Shown: in pieces, positions 23,079 through 30,134 of the stretch
Layout of the letters: the number at the start of each line of letters is the position of its first letter
Numbering within the stretch: position 1 is the stretch's first letter
IMG/VR virus record: IMGVR_UViG_3300048927_000447
Span: 1-34,919 of that record
DNA from: a virus
Direction: 5' to 3' (one strand)
Length of the DNA: 34,919 nt
Made by a program: the position numbers and the translations under genes
The notes under the pieces: model-generated
What the model saw: only the letters and a program-made list of their open reading frames with translations
Told to the model about the DNA's origin: nothing
The model's database searches: none

Positions 23079-23642
23079 ATGCCCATCACTGAACAACAAC
23101 TTCAACGCATCATGCCCAACGCCCGCCACCAAGCGGGCGTTTTTGTATCTGCTCTAAACGCGGCGATGACCAACTGGAAGATCGATACTCCCAAGCGCCA
23201 GGCCGCGTTCCTCGCCCAGGTCGGCCACGAGTCGGGCCAGCTGCAGTACGTGCGCGAGCTTGGCAGCGATCAATACCTGAGCAAATACGACGCCGGGCCT
23301 CTGGCGGCCAAGCTCGGCAACACCCCGGAAGCCGACGGTGATGGTCAGCGCTACCGTGGCCGTGGGCTGATCCAGATCACCGGCCACAACAACTACCGGC
23401 GCTGCAGCCTGGCGCTGTTCGGCGATGAACGATTGCTGCGTACACCGGAGTTGCTGGAGCAGCCGCAATGGGCGGCCGAGTCGGCGGCGTGGTTCTGGTC
23501 GGTGAGCGGGTTGAATGCCCTCGCGGATTATGAGCAGTTCAACACCATCACCCGCCGGATCAATGGCGGCCTAAACGGCCTGGAGGATCGGCTGCAGCTG
23601 TGGGCCAGGGCGAGGGCGGTGTTATGCGTTTCTTCGACCTGA
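23079..23642 (+). CDS. Endolysin, glycoside hydrolase family 19 (chitinase/lysozyme-like)
   Basis: A 187-residue peptidoglycan hydrolase. ATG 23079 follows CAGGAGACGCC; the upstream ATG 23061 lacks such a site. The catalytic region is VGHESGQLQYVREL with Glu51 and Glu60, followed by the GH19 hallmark YRGRGLIQITGHNNY at about 93-107 and WFWSVSGLNALAD near 140. No signal peptide or transmembrane segment is present, so release depends on the holin at 1375. The 5' end of the reading frame contains a terminator-like hairpin at 23119-23144. The last 19 bases overlap the Rz gene. Confidence 0.93.
   Translation: MPITEQQLQRIMPNARHQAGVFVSALNAAMTNWKIDTPKRQAAFLAQVGHESGQLQYVRELGSDQYLSKYDAGPLAAKLGNTPEADGDGQRYRGRGLIQITGHNNYRRCSLALFGDERLLRTPELLEQPQWAAESAAWFWSVSGLNALADYEQFNTITRRINGGLNGLEDRLQLWARARAVLCVSST
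23119..23144 (+). terminator. Terminator-like hairpin inside the endolysin coding sequence
   Basis: ACGCCCGC (23119-23126), a 6-base loop and GCGGGCGT (23133-23140) followed by TTTT form a perfect 8-bp stem plus T-tract, 40 bases into the gene. It encodes part of the conserved PNAxxQAGVFV motif, so it may be a by-product of coding. It may also attenuate lysin expression until antiterminated transcription arrives. Confidence 0.5.
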
Positions 23643-24166
23643 TCCCTGTGCAGTTCCGTATCGCTGCCGCTGGCGTGCTGTTGTTGATGGTGGTCGCCGG
23701 ATCTGCGGCGTTGGCCTGGACTGCCCAGGATTGGCGATATGGCCGCGTGCTGGAGCGTCAATCCCGGATGCAAGCTGACGCCCTCAACGAATTATCCCAA
23801 GCGTCTGCTGCCCTGCAGCGTACCGAGCAGGACAAGCGCCTGGCCCTGGAGCAGCGCCTGCACAACAACGACGAAACCTACCATAAGGAATTGACCGATG
23901 AGCAAACCAAGCAGGCTCGTCTGCGTGATCGCCTGGCTACTGCTGATCTGCGGCTGTCAGTCGTTCTCGCCGCCACCGAAACCACCGGCAACTGTGCAGT
24001 GCCAACCACCACCGCCACCGGCCGCATGGTTCATGGCACCACAAGAGCCCAACTTGACCCAGCGCATGCTCAACGAATTATCGGAATCACCGATGCCGGC
24101 GACCAAGGATTGATCGCCCTGCGGGCCTGTCAGGCTTACGCAAAAGAAGTTTCAACACTGAAGTAA
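23624..24166 (+). CDS. Rz-like i-spanin (inner-membrane lysis protein)
   Basis: This 180-residue protein spans the periplasm with Rz1 to fuse the membranes at lysis. ATG 23624 is chosen so that the N-terminal membrane anchor (residues about 12-33, RIAAAGVLLLMVVAGSAALAW) begins near the start. Residues 40-115 are a Gln/Glu/Arg-rich coiled coil (ERQSRMQADALNELSQ, LEQRLHNNDETYHKE). The C-terminal Cys-containing domain (TGNCAVPTTTATG ... LRACQAYAKEV) is typical of Pseudomonas Rz. It overlaps the endolysin by 19 bases and fully contains Rz1 in the +1 frame. Confidence 0.9.
   Translation: MRFFDLIPVQFRIAAAGVLLLMVVAGSAALAWTAQDWRYGRVLERQSRMQADALNELSQASAALQRTEQDKRLALEQRLHNNDETYHKELTDEQTKQARLRDRLATADLRLSVVLAATETTGNCAVPTTTATGRMVHGTTRAQLDPAHAQRIIGITDAGDQGLIALRACQAYAKEVSTLK
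23898..24113 (+). CDS. Rz1-like o-spanin lipoprotein, nested in Rz
   Basis: A 71-residue outer-membrane lipoprotein encoded entirely inside Rz in the +1 frame, the classic nested arrangement. The signal sequence SRLVCVIAWLLLICGC ends in a lipobox with Cys20 as the lipidated residue. The mature part is Pro-rich (FSPPPKPPA, QPPPPPAAW), as in Rz1 family members, and ends in a short helix. The start ATG has AAGGAATTG upstream. Confidence 0.9.
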   Translation: MSKPSRLVCVIAWLLLICGCQSFSPPPKPPATVQCQPPPPPAAWFMAPQEPNLTQRMLNELSESPMPATKD

Positions 24167-24171
24167 AAGGA

Positions 24172-24213
24172 GCGGCCGGGCAGGATGCGTCAACATCCAG
24201 CCCGGCCGCCTTT
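24172..24213 (+). terminator. Late-operon terminator
   Basis: A 10-bp perfect outer stem, GCGGCCGGGC (24172-24181) with GCCCGGCCGC (24200-24209), continues after one A-A mismatch into GGATG (24183-24187) with CATCC (24194-24198) and a 6-base loop. CTTT follows. It starts 5 bases after the Rz stop and marks the end of the phage structural operon. Confidence 0.8.
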
Positions 24214-24281
24214 CCCGCAGATTGCCCCTGCAAGTCCAGCCAAGGCTCCTGCTTCGTGCACAAAGCGGAGCGAGCCTAGCA

Positions 24282-24297
24282 CTGTTTATTCATACAG
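24282..24297. promoter_or_regulatory. LexA box upstream of the DNA methylase
   Basis: CTGT (24282-24285), 8 bases and ACAG (24294-24297) give an exact CTGT-N8-ACAG LexA site, ending 18 bases before ATG 24316. Its inner bases end in ATTCAT, as does the site at 26049. A site this close to the start should repress transcription until DNA damage. Confidence 0.75.
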
Positions 24298-24315
24298 CAA
24301 AGGTCTTGCTTTCAT

Positions 24316-25110
24316 ATGTCCACACCCATCATCCCTTGGATGGGCGGCAAGCGCCGCCTCGCCGACCGCCTGATCCCTCTTTTCCCACCGCACGAATGCT
24401 ACGTTGAAGTCTTTGCCGGCGGCGCCGCGCTCTACTTCATGCGTCCCCAGGCCGCGCCGGTTGAAGTCCTCAATGACATCAACGGCGACCTTGTGACGCT
24501 GTACCGCGTCGTGCAGAACCATCTGGAAGAGTTCGTGCGCCAGTTCAAATGGGCACTCAGCTCTCGCCAGGTGTTTGAGTGGCAGAAGATGACCCGCCCT
24601 GAAACCCTTACCGATATCCAACGCGCCGCCCGATTTTTCTACCTGCAGCACCACGCCTTTGCCGGCAAGGTGACAGGGCAGACGTTTGGAACCGCGACCA
24701 CTGGACCGGCTATCAACCTGCTGCGGATCGAGGAGAACCTTTCGGCGGCTTGGCAGCGTTTGTCCGGAACTTATGTTGAAAACCTGAGCTGGCTTGAATG
24801 TGCCGAGCGCTACGACCGTGCCCATACGTTCCACTACATGGATCCACCTTACTGGCAAACCGCAGGCTATGGCGTAGACTTTCCTTTTGAAAACTACGAG
24901 CGAATGGCCGATTTCATGCGGCGTTGCAAGGGCAAGGTTATGGTCAGCATCAATGACCATCCCGATATCCGACGGGTGTTTGAAGGTTTTCACTTCGAGA
25001 CGGTGGATATCCGATACAGCACAGCTAACCAGCGCCAAGGCAAAGCGGAGATCAGCGGTGAATTGGTGATCATGAATTGGGAGCCGGCAGCGTTGGGTGG
25101 GCTGTTCTGA
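24316..25110 (+). CDS. DNA N6-adenine methyltransferase, D12 (Dam-like) class
   Basis: This 264-residue methyltransferase adds a methyl group to adenine in DNA using S-adenosylmethionine. Motif X/I features are PWMGGKRRL at residues 7-15 and VEVFAGGAALYF at 30-41 (AdoMet binding). Motif IV is DPPYW at 176-180 (catalysis). The order I then IV with the target domain between them is the alpha class, as in Dam and DpnM. No restriction partner is adjacent, so it is an orphan enzyme that may protect phage DNA or modulate gene expression. The start is supported by a weak AAAGG. A LexA box lies immediately upstream, implying SOS induction. Confidence 0.9.
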   Translation: MSTPIIPWMGGKRRLADRLIPLFPPHECYVEVFAGGAALYFMRPQAAPVEVLNDINGDLVTLYRVVQNHLEEFVRQFKWALSSRQVFEWQKMTRPETLTDIQRAARFFYLQHHAFAGKVTGQTFGTATTGPAINLLRIEENLSAAWQRLSGTYVENLSWLECAERYDRAHTFHYMDPPYWQTAGYGVDFPFENYERMADFMRRCKGKVMVSINDHPDIRRVFEGFHFETVDIRYSTANQRQGKAEISGELVIMNWEPAALGGLF

Positions 25111-25209
25111 TAGGAGCCGCCGTTTTGAACGGTGGCGCGTTGCCCTCACTGAACTAAAGTTACCCCTGTAGCTCGTATTGCAGTCTTTTAGCCTCACATT
25201 GGGTAGCGG

Positions 25210-25296
25210 ATGGATAAGCAACTCGCGGGTCTTTCATTTCTGCTTACCCTGGTGTGGATCTCTGCGGTCGCTTTTGTGATGTGGTACCTGAGCTGA
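25210..25296 (+). CDS. Possible 28-residue single-span membrane peptide
   Basis: A short frame, ATG 25210 to TGA 25294-25296, encodes MDKQLAGLSFLLT followed by a hydrophobic helix ending AFVMWYLS. Sequence character (charged N-terminus, one clean transmembrane span, short tail) is that of bacterial small membrane proteins. It overlaps the 3' end of the convergent SRAP gene by 63 bases, and only a weak GGGTAG precedes it. It could be an accidental antisense reading. Confidence 0.3.
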   Translation: MDKQLAGLSFLLTLVWISAVAFVMWYLS

Positions 25297-25983
25297 TCTG
25301 TCTGGCTTAATCAGTTCAGGGCCCTGATTTCTAACACTCCCTACGGTCTTGCCTACGGGAAACCATTCAAACTCTTCCGTGGGTTGGCACCGCTCCTTTG
25401 CAATCTCCTCCGCTCGCGATGGGGTTATGCCGGGATCAAGCCACTCGTTGGCATGCTCTGGCGTCAGCACCAAAGGGCGCCGGTCGTGGATATCGACCAT
25501 GCCCTGATCGCTTGCGGCAGTGATAATGACAAAACCATCGCCCTCATGAGGCTCCAACCCTGGATTGACCTGGGCAAGCGCTCCGAAGAACATCGGACGC
25601 CGGCTCTTCAGGCGGATGAAGTAGGGTTGCTTCTTCTTCGGATCGTCCGGATCTTTAACCCATTCATACCAGCCTTCACTGGGCACAATGGCCCGGCCAT
25701 TCGGCCAGAGCTGTTTGAAGAACTTCCCGGTGGTGACCGTCTCGACCCTAGCGTTAATCGGATCCGGACGTTTTCCCTTCGCCCAGAACGGCGCCCATCC
25801 CCATTTCACTGCATCGATATACAGCCCATCCTCGGCTGTGTGTAGAACCTGCACGCGCGTTGACGGTGCGACGTTGTAGCGATCAATAGGCTGAGCGTCA
25901 TACCCGCTGAACAGCTCTATCTGCGGGCTCAGCTCTTCAATGAAGATCGCCATCCCTTCGTATTGCACGAATCGCCCACACAT
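25234..25983 (-). CDS. SRAP-family abasic-site-crosslinking protein (YedK/HMCES type)
   Basis: A 249-residue protein that forms a covalent thiazolidine link to abasic sites in single-stranded DNA, shielding them. ATG 25983 is required because Cys2 must become N-terminal; the in-frame GTG 25989 would block it. Expected active-site residues are all visible: Cys2 (MCGRFVQY), Asn77 in PINARVET, Glu103 in PSEGWYEW and His166 in VDIHDRRP. GGAGAG lies upstream on the minus strand. It is divergent from umuDC with a LexA box in the shared region. The last 20 residues are Lys/Arg/His-rich and differ from the compact family end. Confidence 0.93.
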   Translation of the reverse strand: MCGRFVQYEGMAIFIEELSPQIELFSGYDAQPIDRYNVAPSTRVQVLHTAEDGLYIDAVKWGWAPFWAKGKRPDPINARVETVTTGKFFKQLWPNGRAIVPSEGWYEWVKDPDDPKKKQPYFIRLKSRRPMFFGALAQVNPGLEPHEGDGFVIITAASDQGMVDIHDRRPLVLTPEHANEWLDPGITPSRAEEIAKERCQPTEEFEWFPVGKTVGSVRNQGPELIKPDRSAQVPHHKSDRRDPHQGKQK

Positions 25984-26021
25984 ACGCACCTCTCCGCTTG
26001 TCGAAATCCCCTACAGAAAAA

Positions 26022-26064
26022 TTGACCGCAAGCGTCCTACAAAGTTAACTGTACATTCATACAG
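26022..26064. promoter_or_regulatory. umuDC promoter with LexA box (between SRAP and umuD)
   Basis: TTGACC (26022-26027) and a weak TTAACT (26045-26050), spaced 17 bases, form a plausible -35/-10 pair toward umuD. CTGT-N8-ACAG at 26049-26064 is an exact LexA site overlapping the -10 end, ending 20 bases before ATG 26085. The site is also 66 bases upstream of the divergent SRAP gene and could control both. Confidence 0.75.
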
Positions 26065-26084
26065 TAAATGTAAAAGGCCGCATC

Positions 26085-26510
26085 ATGAGCTTCATCATTC
26101 TAGGTCCCATCGCAGAGGTCGGCGCGAAGTTGTCGTTGTGCTCGTTCCAGGTTCCGGCCGGTTTTCCATCGCCGGCAGCGGACCACATCGAGCAGCACAT
26201 CTCATTGGATGAAGTCCTGAATATCCGAGCGCCCCACGTGTACCTGGTAGCAATCACCGGTGAGAGCATGCAAGGCGTTGGGATCTTCGATGGTGACCTG
26301 GCCGTGGTAGACCGTGCCATTGAGCCGATCCATGGGCATGTGGTGGTGGCACTGCTGAACAATGAGCCCGTCTGCAAGCGCTTGTGTAAGCGCGGTGAGG
26401 AAGTAGTCCTCCTTTCCGAAAACCCCAAGTTCGCGGCACGCTACGTTCTCGAAGGCGACGAACTATCGATCTGGGGCGTGATCACCAGCACAGTGCGCAG
26501 CCATGTTTAA
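26085..26510 (+). CDS. umuD: UmuD-like self-cleaving subunit (peptidase S24)
   Basis: A 141-residue LexA/UmuD-family protein. RecA-stimulated self-cleavage converts it to the active UmuD' partner of polymerase V. The cleavage region reads [15 protein letters not shown], so cut Ala25-Gly26, aligning with Cys24-Gly25 of E. coli UmuD. Catalytic Ser61 (GESMQG) and Lys98 (PVCKRL) sit at the expected spacing (E. coli Ser60/Lys97). It is the first gene of a two-gene operon, overlaps umuC by 8 bases and is preceded by a LexA box. It resembles mobile-element umuDC/rulAB pairs. Confidence 0.93.
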   Translation: MSFIILGPIAEVGAKLSLCSFQVPAGFPSPAADHIEQHISLDEVLNIRAPHVYLVAITGESMQGVGIFDGDLAVVDRAIEPIHGHVVVALLNNEPVCKRLCKRGEEVVLLSENPKFAARYVLEGDELSIWGVITSTVRSHV

Positions 26511-27780
26511 GCAGCAGCCCACATTCGCACTGATCGATTGCAACAGTTTCTATGCCAGTTGCGAGCGGGTATTCCGGCCCGACCTGGCAAAGGTGCCCAT
26601 CGTGGTGCTGAGCAATAATGACGGCTGTGTCATCGCCCGGAGCTACGACGCAAAGCCATTCATCAAGATGGGCGAGCCGTATTTCCAGATCAAGCACAAG
26701 CTCAAGCAGCACGGCATCGTCCCGTTCTCCTCCAACTATGCACTGTACGGCGACATGAGCGAGCGCGTGATGAGCCTGATCGAGGCGATGGTGCCGGCGG
26801 TGGAGGTGTACAGCATCGACGAGGCGTTCGCCGACCTGACTGGTATCGGTGAGCTGGATGCTTTAGGCCGGAAGATTCGCGCCCAGGTGCTTCGCTGCAC
26901 CGGTATCCCTGTTGGTGTTGGTATCGCTCACACGAAGACCCTGGCGAAGCTGGCAAACCACACCGCGAAGCGCCTGCAGTCCCAAACAGGTGGGGTGGTC
27001 AATATCACTGATCCGATCAAGCGTGACTGGGTGCTACGCAATACTGACGTGGCGGAGGTGTGGGGTGTCGGTCGCAAGATGAAACTCCATCTTGATGGGA
27101 TGGGTATCAAATCGGCTATGGACCTAGCTAAGGCCGATCCGTGGACGCTTCGTAAGAAGTTCAGCATTGTCATTGAGAAGACTGCCAGGGAGTTGGGCGG
27201 CACGCCTTGCCTGGAACTGGAGGAGCCGGATCCACCGAAGCAGGAGATCTGCTGCAGCCGCATGTTTGGCATGAGGCTGACGGAGTTGGCACCCATCAAG
27301 GAGGCGGTAGCCACCTACATCATGCGTGCCTCTGAGAAGCTCCGCGCTCAGAAGTCGCTGTGCAAGAAGGTGCGTGTGTGCATCCGCACGGGCATGTTCA
27401 ATCCGGAGGAGGCGAAGTATGCCAATGGGGTGGTGGTGGATATGCCGTATCCCACCGACGACGTGCGGCTGCTTACTCAAGCAGCGGTGGGTGCGCTTGA
27501 TCGGATATTTCGATCAGGTTTTAAGTACAGCAAGGCTGAGGTGATGTTGCTGAACCTCTGCCAGCCTGGTGAGTACACCGATGATTTGTTTGCAGTATCA
27601 CAGCCGGCCGAGGCAACGAGGGTGATGACAGTCATGGACCAGATCAATGAGCGATGGGGTAGGGGCACGCTGCGTTCGGCTTGTGTGCCGGCAGTTCCTG
27701 ATTGGGGAATGCGCCGCGATATGATGAGCCAAAGTTATACGACGAAGCTTGATCAGCTCTGGTCTGTCGCCTGTATGTAG
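26503..27780 (+). CDS. umuC: UmuC-like error-prone DNA polymerase V subunit (Y family)
   Basis: This 425-residue Y-family polymerase performs lesion bypass with UmuD'. Catalytic acids are visible: Asp12 in [14 protein letters not shown] and the pair Asp106/Glu107 in [24 protein letters not shown] (35-47) is the family finger motif. The thumb [19 protein letters not shown] (137-156, split) and the little-finger region follow. The C-terminus ends [13 protein letters not shown], near the beta-clamp-contact region of UmuC relatives. Length is that of E. coli UmuC (422), so it appears intact, unlike rulB copies that are often disrupted by insertions in Pseudomonas. Confidence 0.95.
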   Translation: MFKQQPTFALIDCNSFYASCERVFRPDLAKVPIVVLSNNDGCVIARSYDAKPFIKMGEPYFQIKHKLKQHGIVPFSSNYALYGDMSERVMSLIEAMVPAVEVYSIDEAFADLTGIGELDALGRKIRAQVLRCTGIPVGVGIAHTKTLAKLANHTAKRLQSQTGGVVNITDPIKRDWVLRNTDVAEVWGVGRKMKLHLDGMGIKSAMDLAKADPWTLRKKFSIVIEKTARELGGTPCLELEEPDPPKQEICCSRMFGMRLTELAPIKEAVATYIMRASEKLRAQKSLCKKVRVCIRTGMFNPEEAKYANGVVVDMPYPTDDVRLLTQAAVGALDRIFRSGFKYSKAEVMLLNLCQPGEYTDDLFAVSQPAEATRVMTVMDQINERWGRGTLRSACVPAVPDWGMRRDMMSQSYTTKLDQLWSVACM

Positions 27781-27866
27781 CGGCGGCTTTCGGCCAAAAG
27801 CTGCCAGTCAAAGGCTGCTTTCGACCTCATGATGCCCTTCGCGAAGGGCAGCAGTCGGCCATAAGC
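27781..27866. repeat. Repetitive intergenic element after umuC
   Basis: The block begins GGCGGCTTTCGGCCAAAAGC, which is itself a near-palindrome, and ends with a perfect 16-bp palindrome GCCCTTCGCGAAGGGC (27834-27849) and AGCAGTCGGCCATAAGC. The 27 bases 27840-27866 recur at 31234-31260 with one mismatch. Such GGCCAAAAGC-containing elements are frequent between genes in Pseudomonas. It may also terminate umuC transcription. Confidence 0.65.
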
Positions 27867-27909
27867 GAATATATCAAAGATATCTGCGAAAATAGGGGCG
27901 ACTCAAACC

Positions 27910-28179
27910 ATGGATCAACGAGAGGTGTATAGATGTCGTCTTTTTGTTGCTATTAGCATTTTGAATGAGGCTGATCAAAGTTCAACTGTAGATCAGATAG
28001 TGCGGCACTTTTTTAAAGCGCCCTATGGACACCAAACTCGCCAATATGCACGGGGGGGAGTATGTTTAACCCAATCAGGGCAACCGTCTATTTCTGCCCC
28101 TAGATATTTATGTTACGCAAGTTTAGAGCTTCTGAAATCTAGACCTTCAGCATGGACTTCCTATGACAGAGTGAGGTGA
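27910..28179 (+). CDS. Short hypothetical ORF, doubtful
   Basis: An 89-residue frame beginning MDQREVYRCRLFVAIS, with a possible helix-turn-helix-like middle (SSTVDQIVRHFFKAP). The upstream GGGG is about 12 bases away and weak. I do not recognise a family. Composition is AT-richer than the phage genes, like the rest of the island. It may be a real small regulator or chance. Confidence 0.3.
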   Translation: MDQREVYRCRLFVAISILNEADQSSTVDQIVRHFFKAPYGHQTRQYARGGVCLTQSGQPSISAPRYLCYASLELLKSRPSAWTSYDRVR

Positions 28180-28490
28180 TGGTCGCACGTCATTGATGTG
28201 ACCCCGATGCACACTTTGGGCATATTTCCCAAATAATTGGGCTGGGGCGACAAGACGCTTGCCAACTAAATTCCTCTGTTCGAATTAAGCAGTAGAGTTA
28301 ATTTCGCGCACGTAATCTCTCTGCCCCCAGAAGATCGTGATTATTGGTATTGACCAGCCAAGCTCAATCTTTGGCCATTATTTTTTTCTTAAGCAAAAAT
28401 ATCGCGCCTCGATCATCAACTAGTCATTTATTTTTTAGTGCGCAAAAATAACTACCAGGTGACAAAGGAAATCAACTGGAGTTTAAAGTC
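28180..28490. other. AT-rich gap before the HTH gene
   Basis: About 310 bases without a supported gene. The region is A/T-rich with T- and A-runs (for example near 28381-28395 and 28430-28450) typical of a promoter or H-NS/MvaT-silenced region. TTGACC at about 28355 is a possible -35 element, but I find no correctly spaced -10. A ribosome-binding site TGGAG 28477-28481 ends the gap. Confidence 0.35.
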
Positions 28491-28947
28491 GTGAGCAAAA
28501 AAAAAGGAATCCCACAACGCTTCCATTACCCCAAGAGAGCAACAGGCACTAGACCTGTTAGGTTTAGGCTGTAGCGATAGAGAAATAGCCAACCACCTTG
28601 GCATTAGCCTATATACAGCAAAAGAGCACCTGCGCAAAGCAAGGCAAAAAAATAACGCCCTTACTCCACAGTCAAATATAGACCTTAAAGTACTTTCTTT
28701 TGATGACTGGAAAATACTTTTCTCAAAATCCAATATTTATTTAACTGCGTCTGAAGTCATGATCCTAATGCACTTGTGTGCCGGCTTGAGTAGCAAGGCG
28801 ACGGCTAGAATTTTGGGTATCAGTCCAAGGACGGTGGAGAAACATAGAGAAAGCCTTTATCGCAAAACCGATCTCAATAGCTCTCGAAAGCTAGCATATT
28901 GGGCGCGTTGTCAATACGTATTCAGAGGGGTAGATAAAAACCAGTAA
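28491..28947 (+). pseudogene. Tandem LuxR-type HTH regulator, frame broken (or switched) at an A9 run
   Basis: The frame ending at 28945-28947 encodes two LuxR-type helix-turn-helix domains. The first is ITPREQQALDLLGLGCSDRE and IANHLGISLYTAKEHLRKAR (about 28525-28645). The second is LTASEVMILMHLCAGLSSKA and ISPRTVEKHRESLYRKT (about 28741-28880). This frame has no standard start between TGA 28492-28494 and ATG 28759, which would give only the second domain. GTG 28491, nine bases after TGGAG, reads AGC and then nine A (28497-28505) in the wrong frame and stops near 28571. Loss of one A would give an intact protein of about 151 residues. Options: RNA-polymerase slippage, phase variation, decay or sequencing error. 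It probably regulates the adjacent toxin-like gene. Confidence 0.6.
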
Positions 28948-28955
28948 GCTGACAA

Positions 28956-29003
28956 TATTGAATGTGCCCGCTTAACACCGGGAACAAACAAATACATTCA
29001 ATA
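28956..29003. promoter_or_regulatory. 10-bp inverted repeat in the leader of the lectin gene
   Basis: TATTGAATGT (28956-28965) and ACATTCAATA (28994-29003) are perfect inverted copies separated by 28 bases. The spacer holds CCCG/CCGGG. It lies between the HTH regulator and ATG 29023. It could be an operator for that regulator or a leader stem-loop. Confidence 0.5.
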
Positions 29004-29022
29004 CGGAACTTGGAGATTAAGG

Positions 29023-30084
29023 ATGAAAAAGAAGGATCTACCTCCTCAGCTCACGCCAGCTAAGCAGCAGGAGGACCTTGAATACAAGGTTAGGATAAAT
29101 GAACTTCAGTCGCAGCTTGATCCAGGTAAGCTAGTCAGGTTTACATCAGCTGCCGGTGCAGTGGCCGCTGCCGTTGACTCAGGAGCGAATGTTATCAATG
29201 CGGTTACATCGCTGAGCATCGCAGTCAAGACCCTGTACTCTACCTACGAGGGAACGAAGGAGTTTGGTGAGCGGCATAGGAGCCTTGAACTTATCGTAGT
29301 GAACGCTACGCGACGGCGCTTGATTTGGCAGGAAAGCATTTTTAACTCCGGCACTACCTTTGCCGGTCCAATGCCAATGAACGTTCTCCCTGTGGATACA
29401 ATTGATCCAACGGGCGCTACATTATGGACTGTTGCTAATGGTCAAGGATCACTCCTGACAGGCGTTAGCGGCGGTGGTAAATGGCGCCTGGAAGGAACGC
29501 CATTTTCCTTGGTACTGGGATTTACCAATCCTCAGTTTGGTAGCATAAAAAGCGAGATTGGACTGGTTAGTTGTGATGCTCGCGCAGATCTTGCTTACAA
29601 TGCATGCGCTAATCTAGAAGCCAAGCATTACGAAATGCTTGGTTATACACTGTCGGTTTACGCGGACGAGGCAAGAGCAGGCGGTGATCGACGCTTGGTT
29701 TTTTGCATATCTGAGAACCCCCAAAAAAGTTCTTACTGCATGGGTGATCTTTTAAAGCCTGGAGAGTATCTGGCACCAGACCAGTATCTACTTTCTAGAA
29801 ATAGTCGATTCGCAGCGTGCTATCACTCGAATCGTAGCAACTTGGTTGTTTACGATTTAGAAAAGCTGCATGCCCCTGCCTGGTCAACTCCACCTAATAA
29901 AAATGCTGCATCACGCTGCGGAGTTAGCAACGCTGGAAACTTCTCGATCAGAGGGATCTCTGACGATATTCACTGGGAGGCACCACGGACAGCGCCCGGG
30001 GGTTACCTGAAGTTGTGCGACGACGGTTCGTTGCAGATGTACAGCTCTAATAATGATTCAATTTGGAACTCGCACGCTAGTTAA
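29023..30084 (+). CDS. Putative pore-forming toxin: actinoporin-like domain fused to bulb-type lectin
   Basis: A 353-residue protein. Residues 37-72 are an Ala/Val-rich potential amphipathic helix (FTSAAGAVAAAVDSGANVIN). Residues 86-232 follow the actinoporin/sticholysin pattern: IVVNATRRRLIWQ, FNSGTTF, LLTGVSGGGKWRL, FSLVLGFTNPQFGS and LGYTLSVYADEARAGGDRRL, an order and spacing close to sticholysin. An aegerolysin-like sandwich is the alternative. Residues 241-353 are a B-lectin (mannose-binding bulb-type) domain: GDLLKPGEYLAPDQYLLSRN, NLVVYD and LKLCDDGSLQMY. Its QxDxNxVxY sites are degenerate. No signal peptide is visible, so release would need lysis. It is preceded by GGAGATTAAGG and followed by a small partner gene. 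Confidence 0.6.
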   Translation: MKKKDLPPQLTPAKQQEDLEYKVRINELQSQLDPGKLVRFTSAAGAVAAAVDSGANVINAVTSLSIAVKTLYSTYEGTKEFGERHRSLELIVVNATRRRLIWQESIFNSGTTFAGPMPMNVLPVDTIDPTGATLWTVANGQGSLLTGVSGGGKWRLEGTPFSLVLGFTNPQFGSIKSEIGLVSCDARADLAYNACANLEAKHYEMLGYTLSVYADEARAGGDRRLVFCISENPQKSSYCMGDLLKPGEYLAPDQYLLSRNSRFAACYHSNRSNLVVYDLEKLHAPAWSTPPNKNAASRCGVSNAGNFSIRGISDDIHWEAPRTAPGGYLKLCDDGSLQMYSSNNDSIWNSHAS

Positions 30085-30134
30085 AGTAATACTCAATAAA
30101 AAAAATAAGCCAATTTCTATAAGGAAAAATTAAA

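Noticed and set aside
1-24213. R-type tailocin (pyocin-like) cluster
   Set aside because: Terminase, portal, protease and capsid genes are present and look intact, so this is a phage rather than a headless tail cluster.
28497-28505. dnaX-type -1 ribosomal frameshift on the A run
   Set aside because: The required shift is +1 or -2, so a -1 slip on A-AAA-AAG would not restore the frame.
28759-28947. ATG 28759 as the true start of the HTH gene
   Set aside because: It would drop the clear first HTH domain and has no ribosome-binding site; the in-frame upstream sequence is plainly coding.
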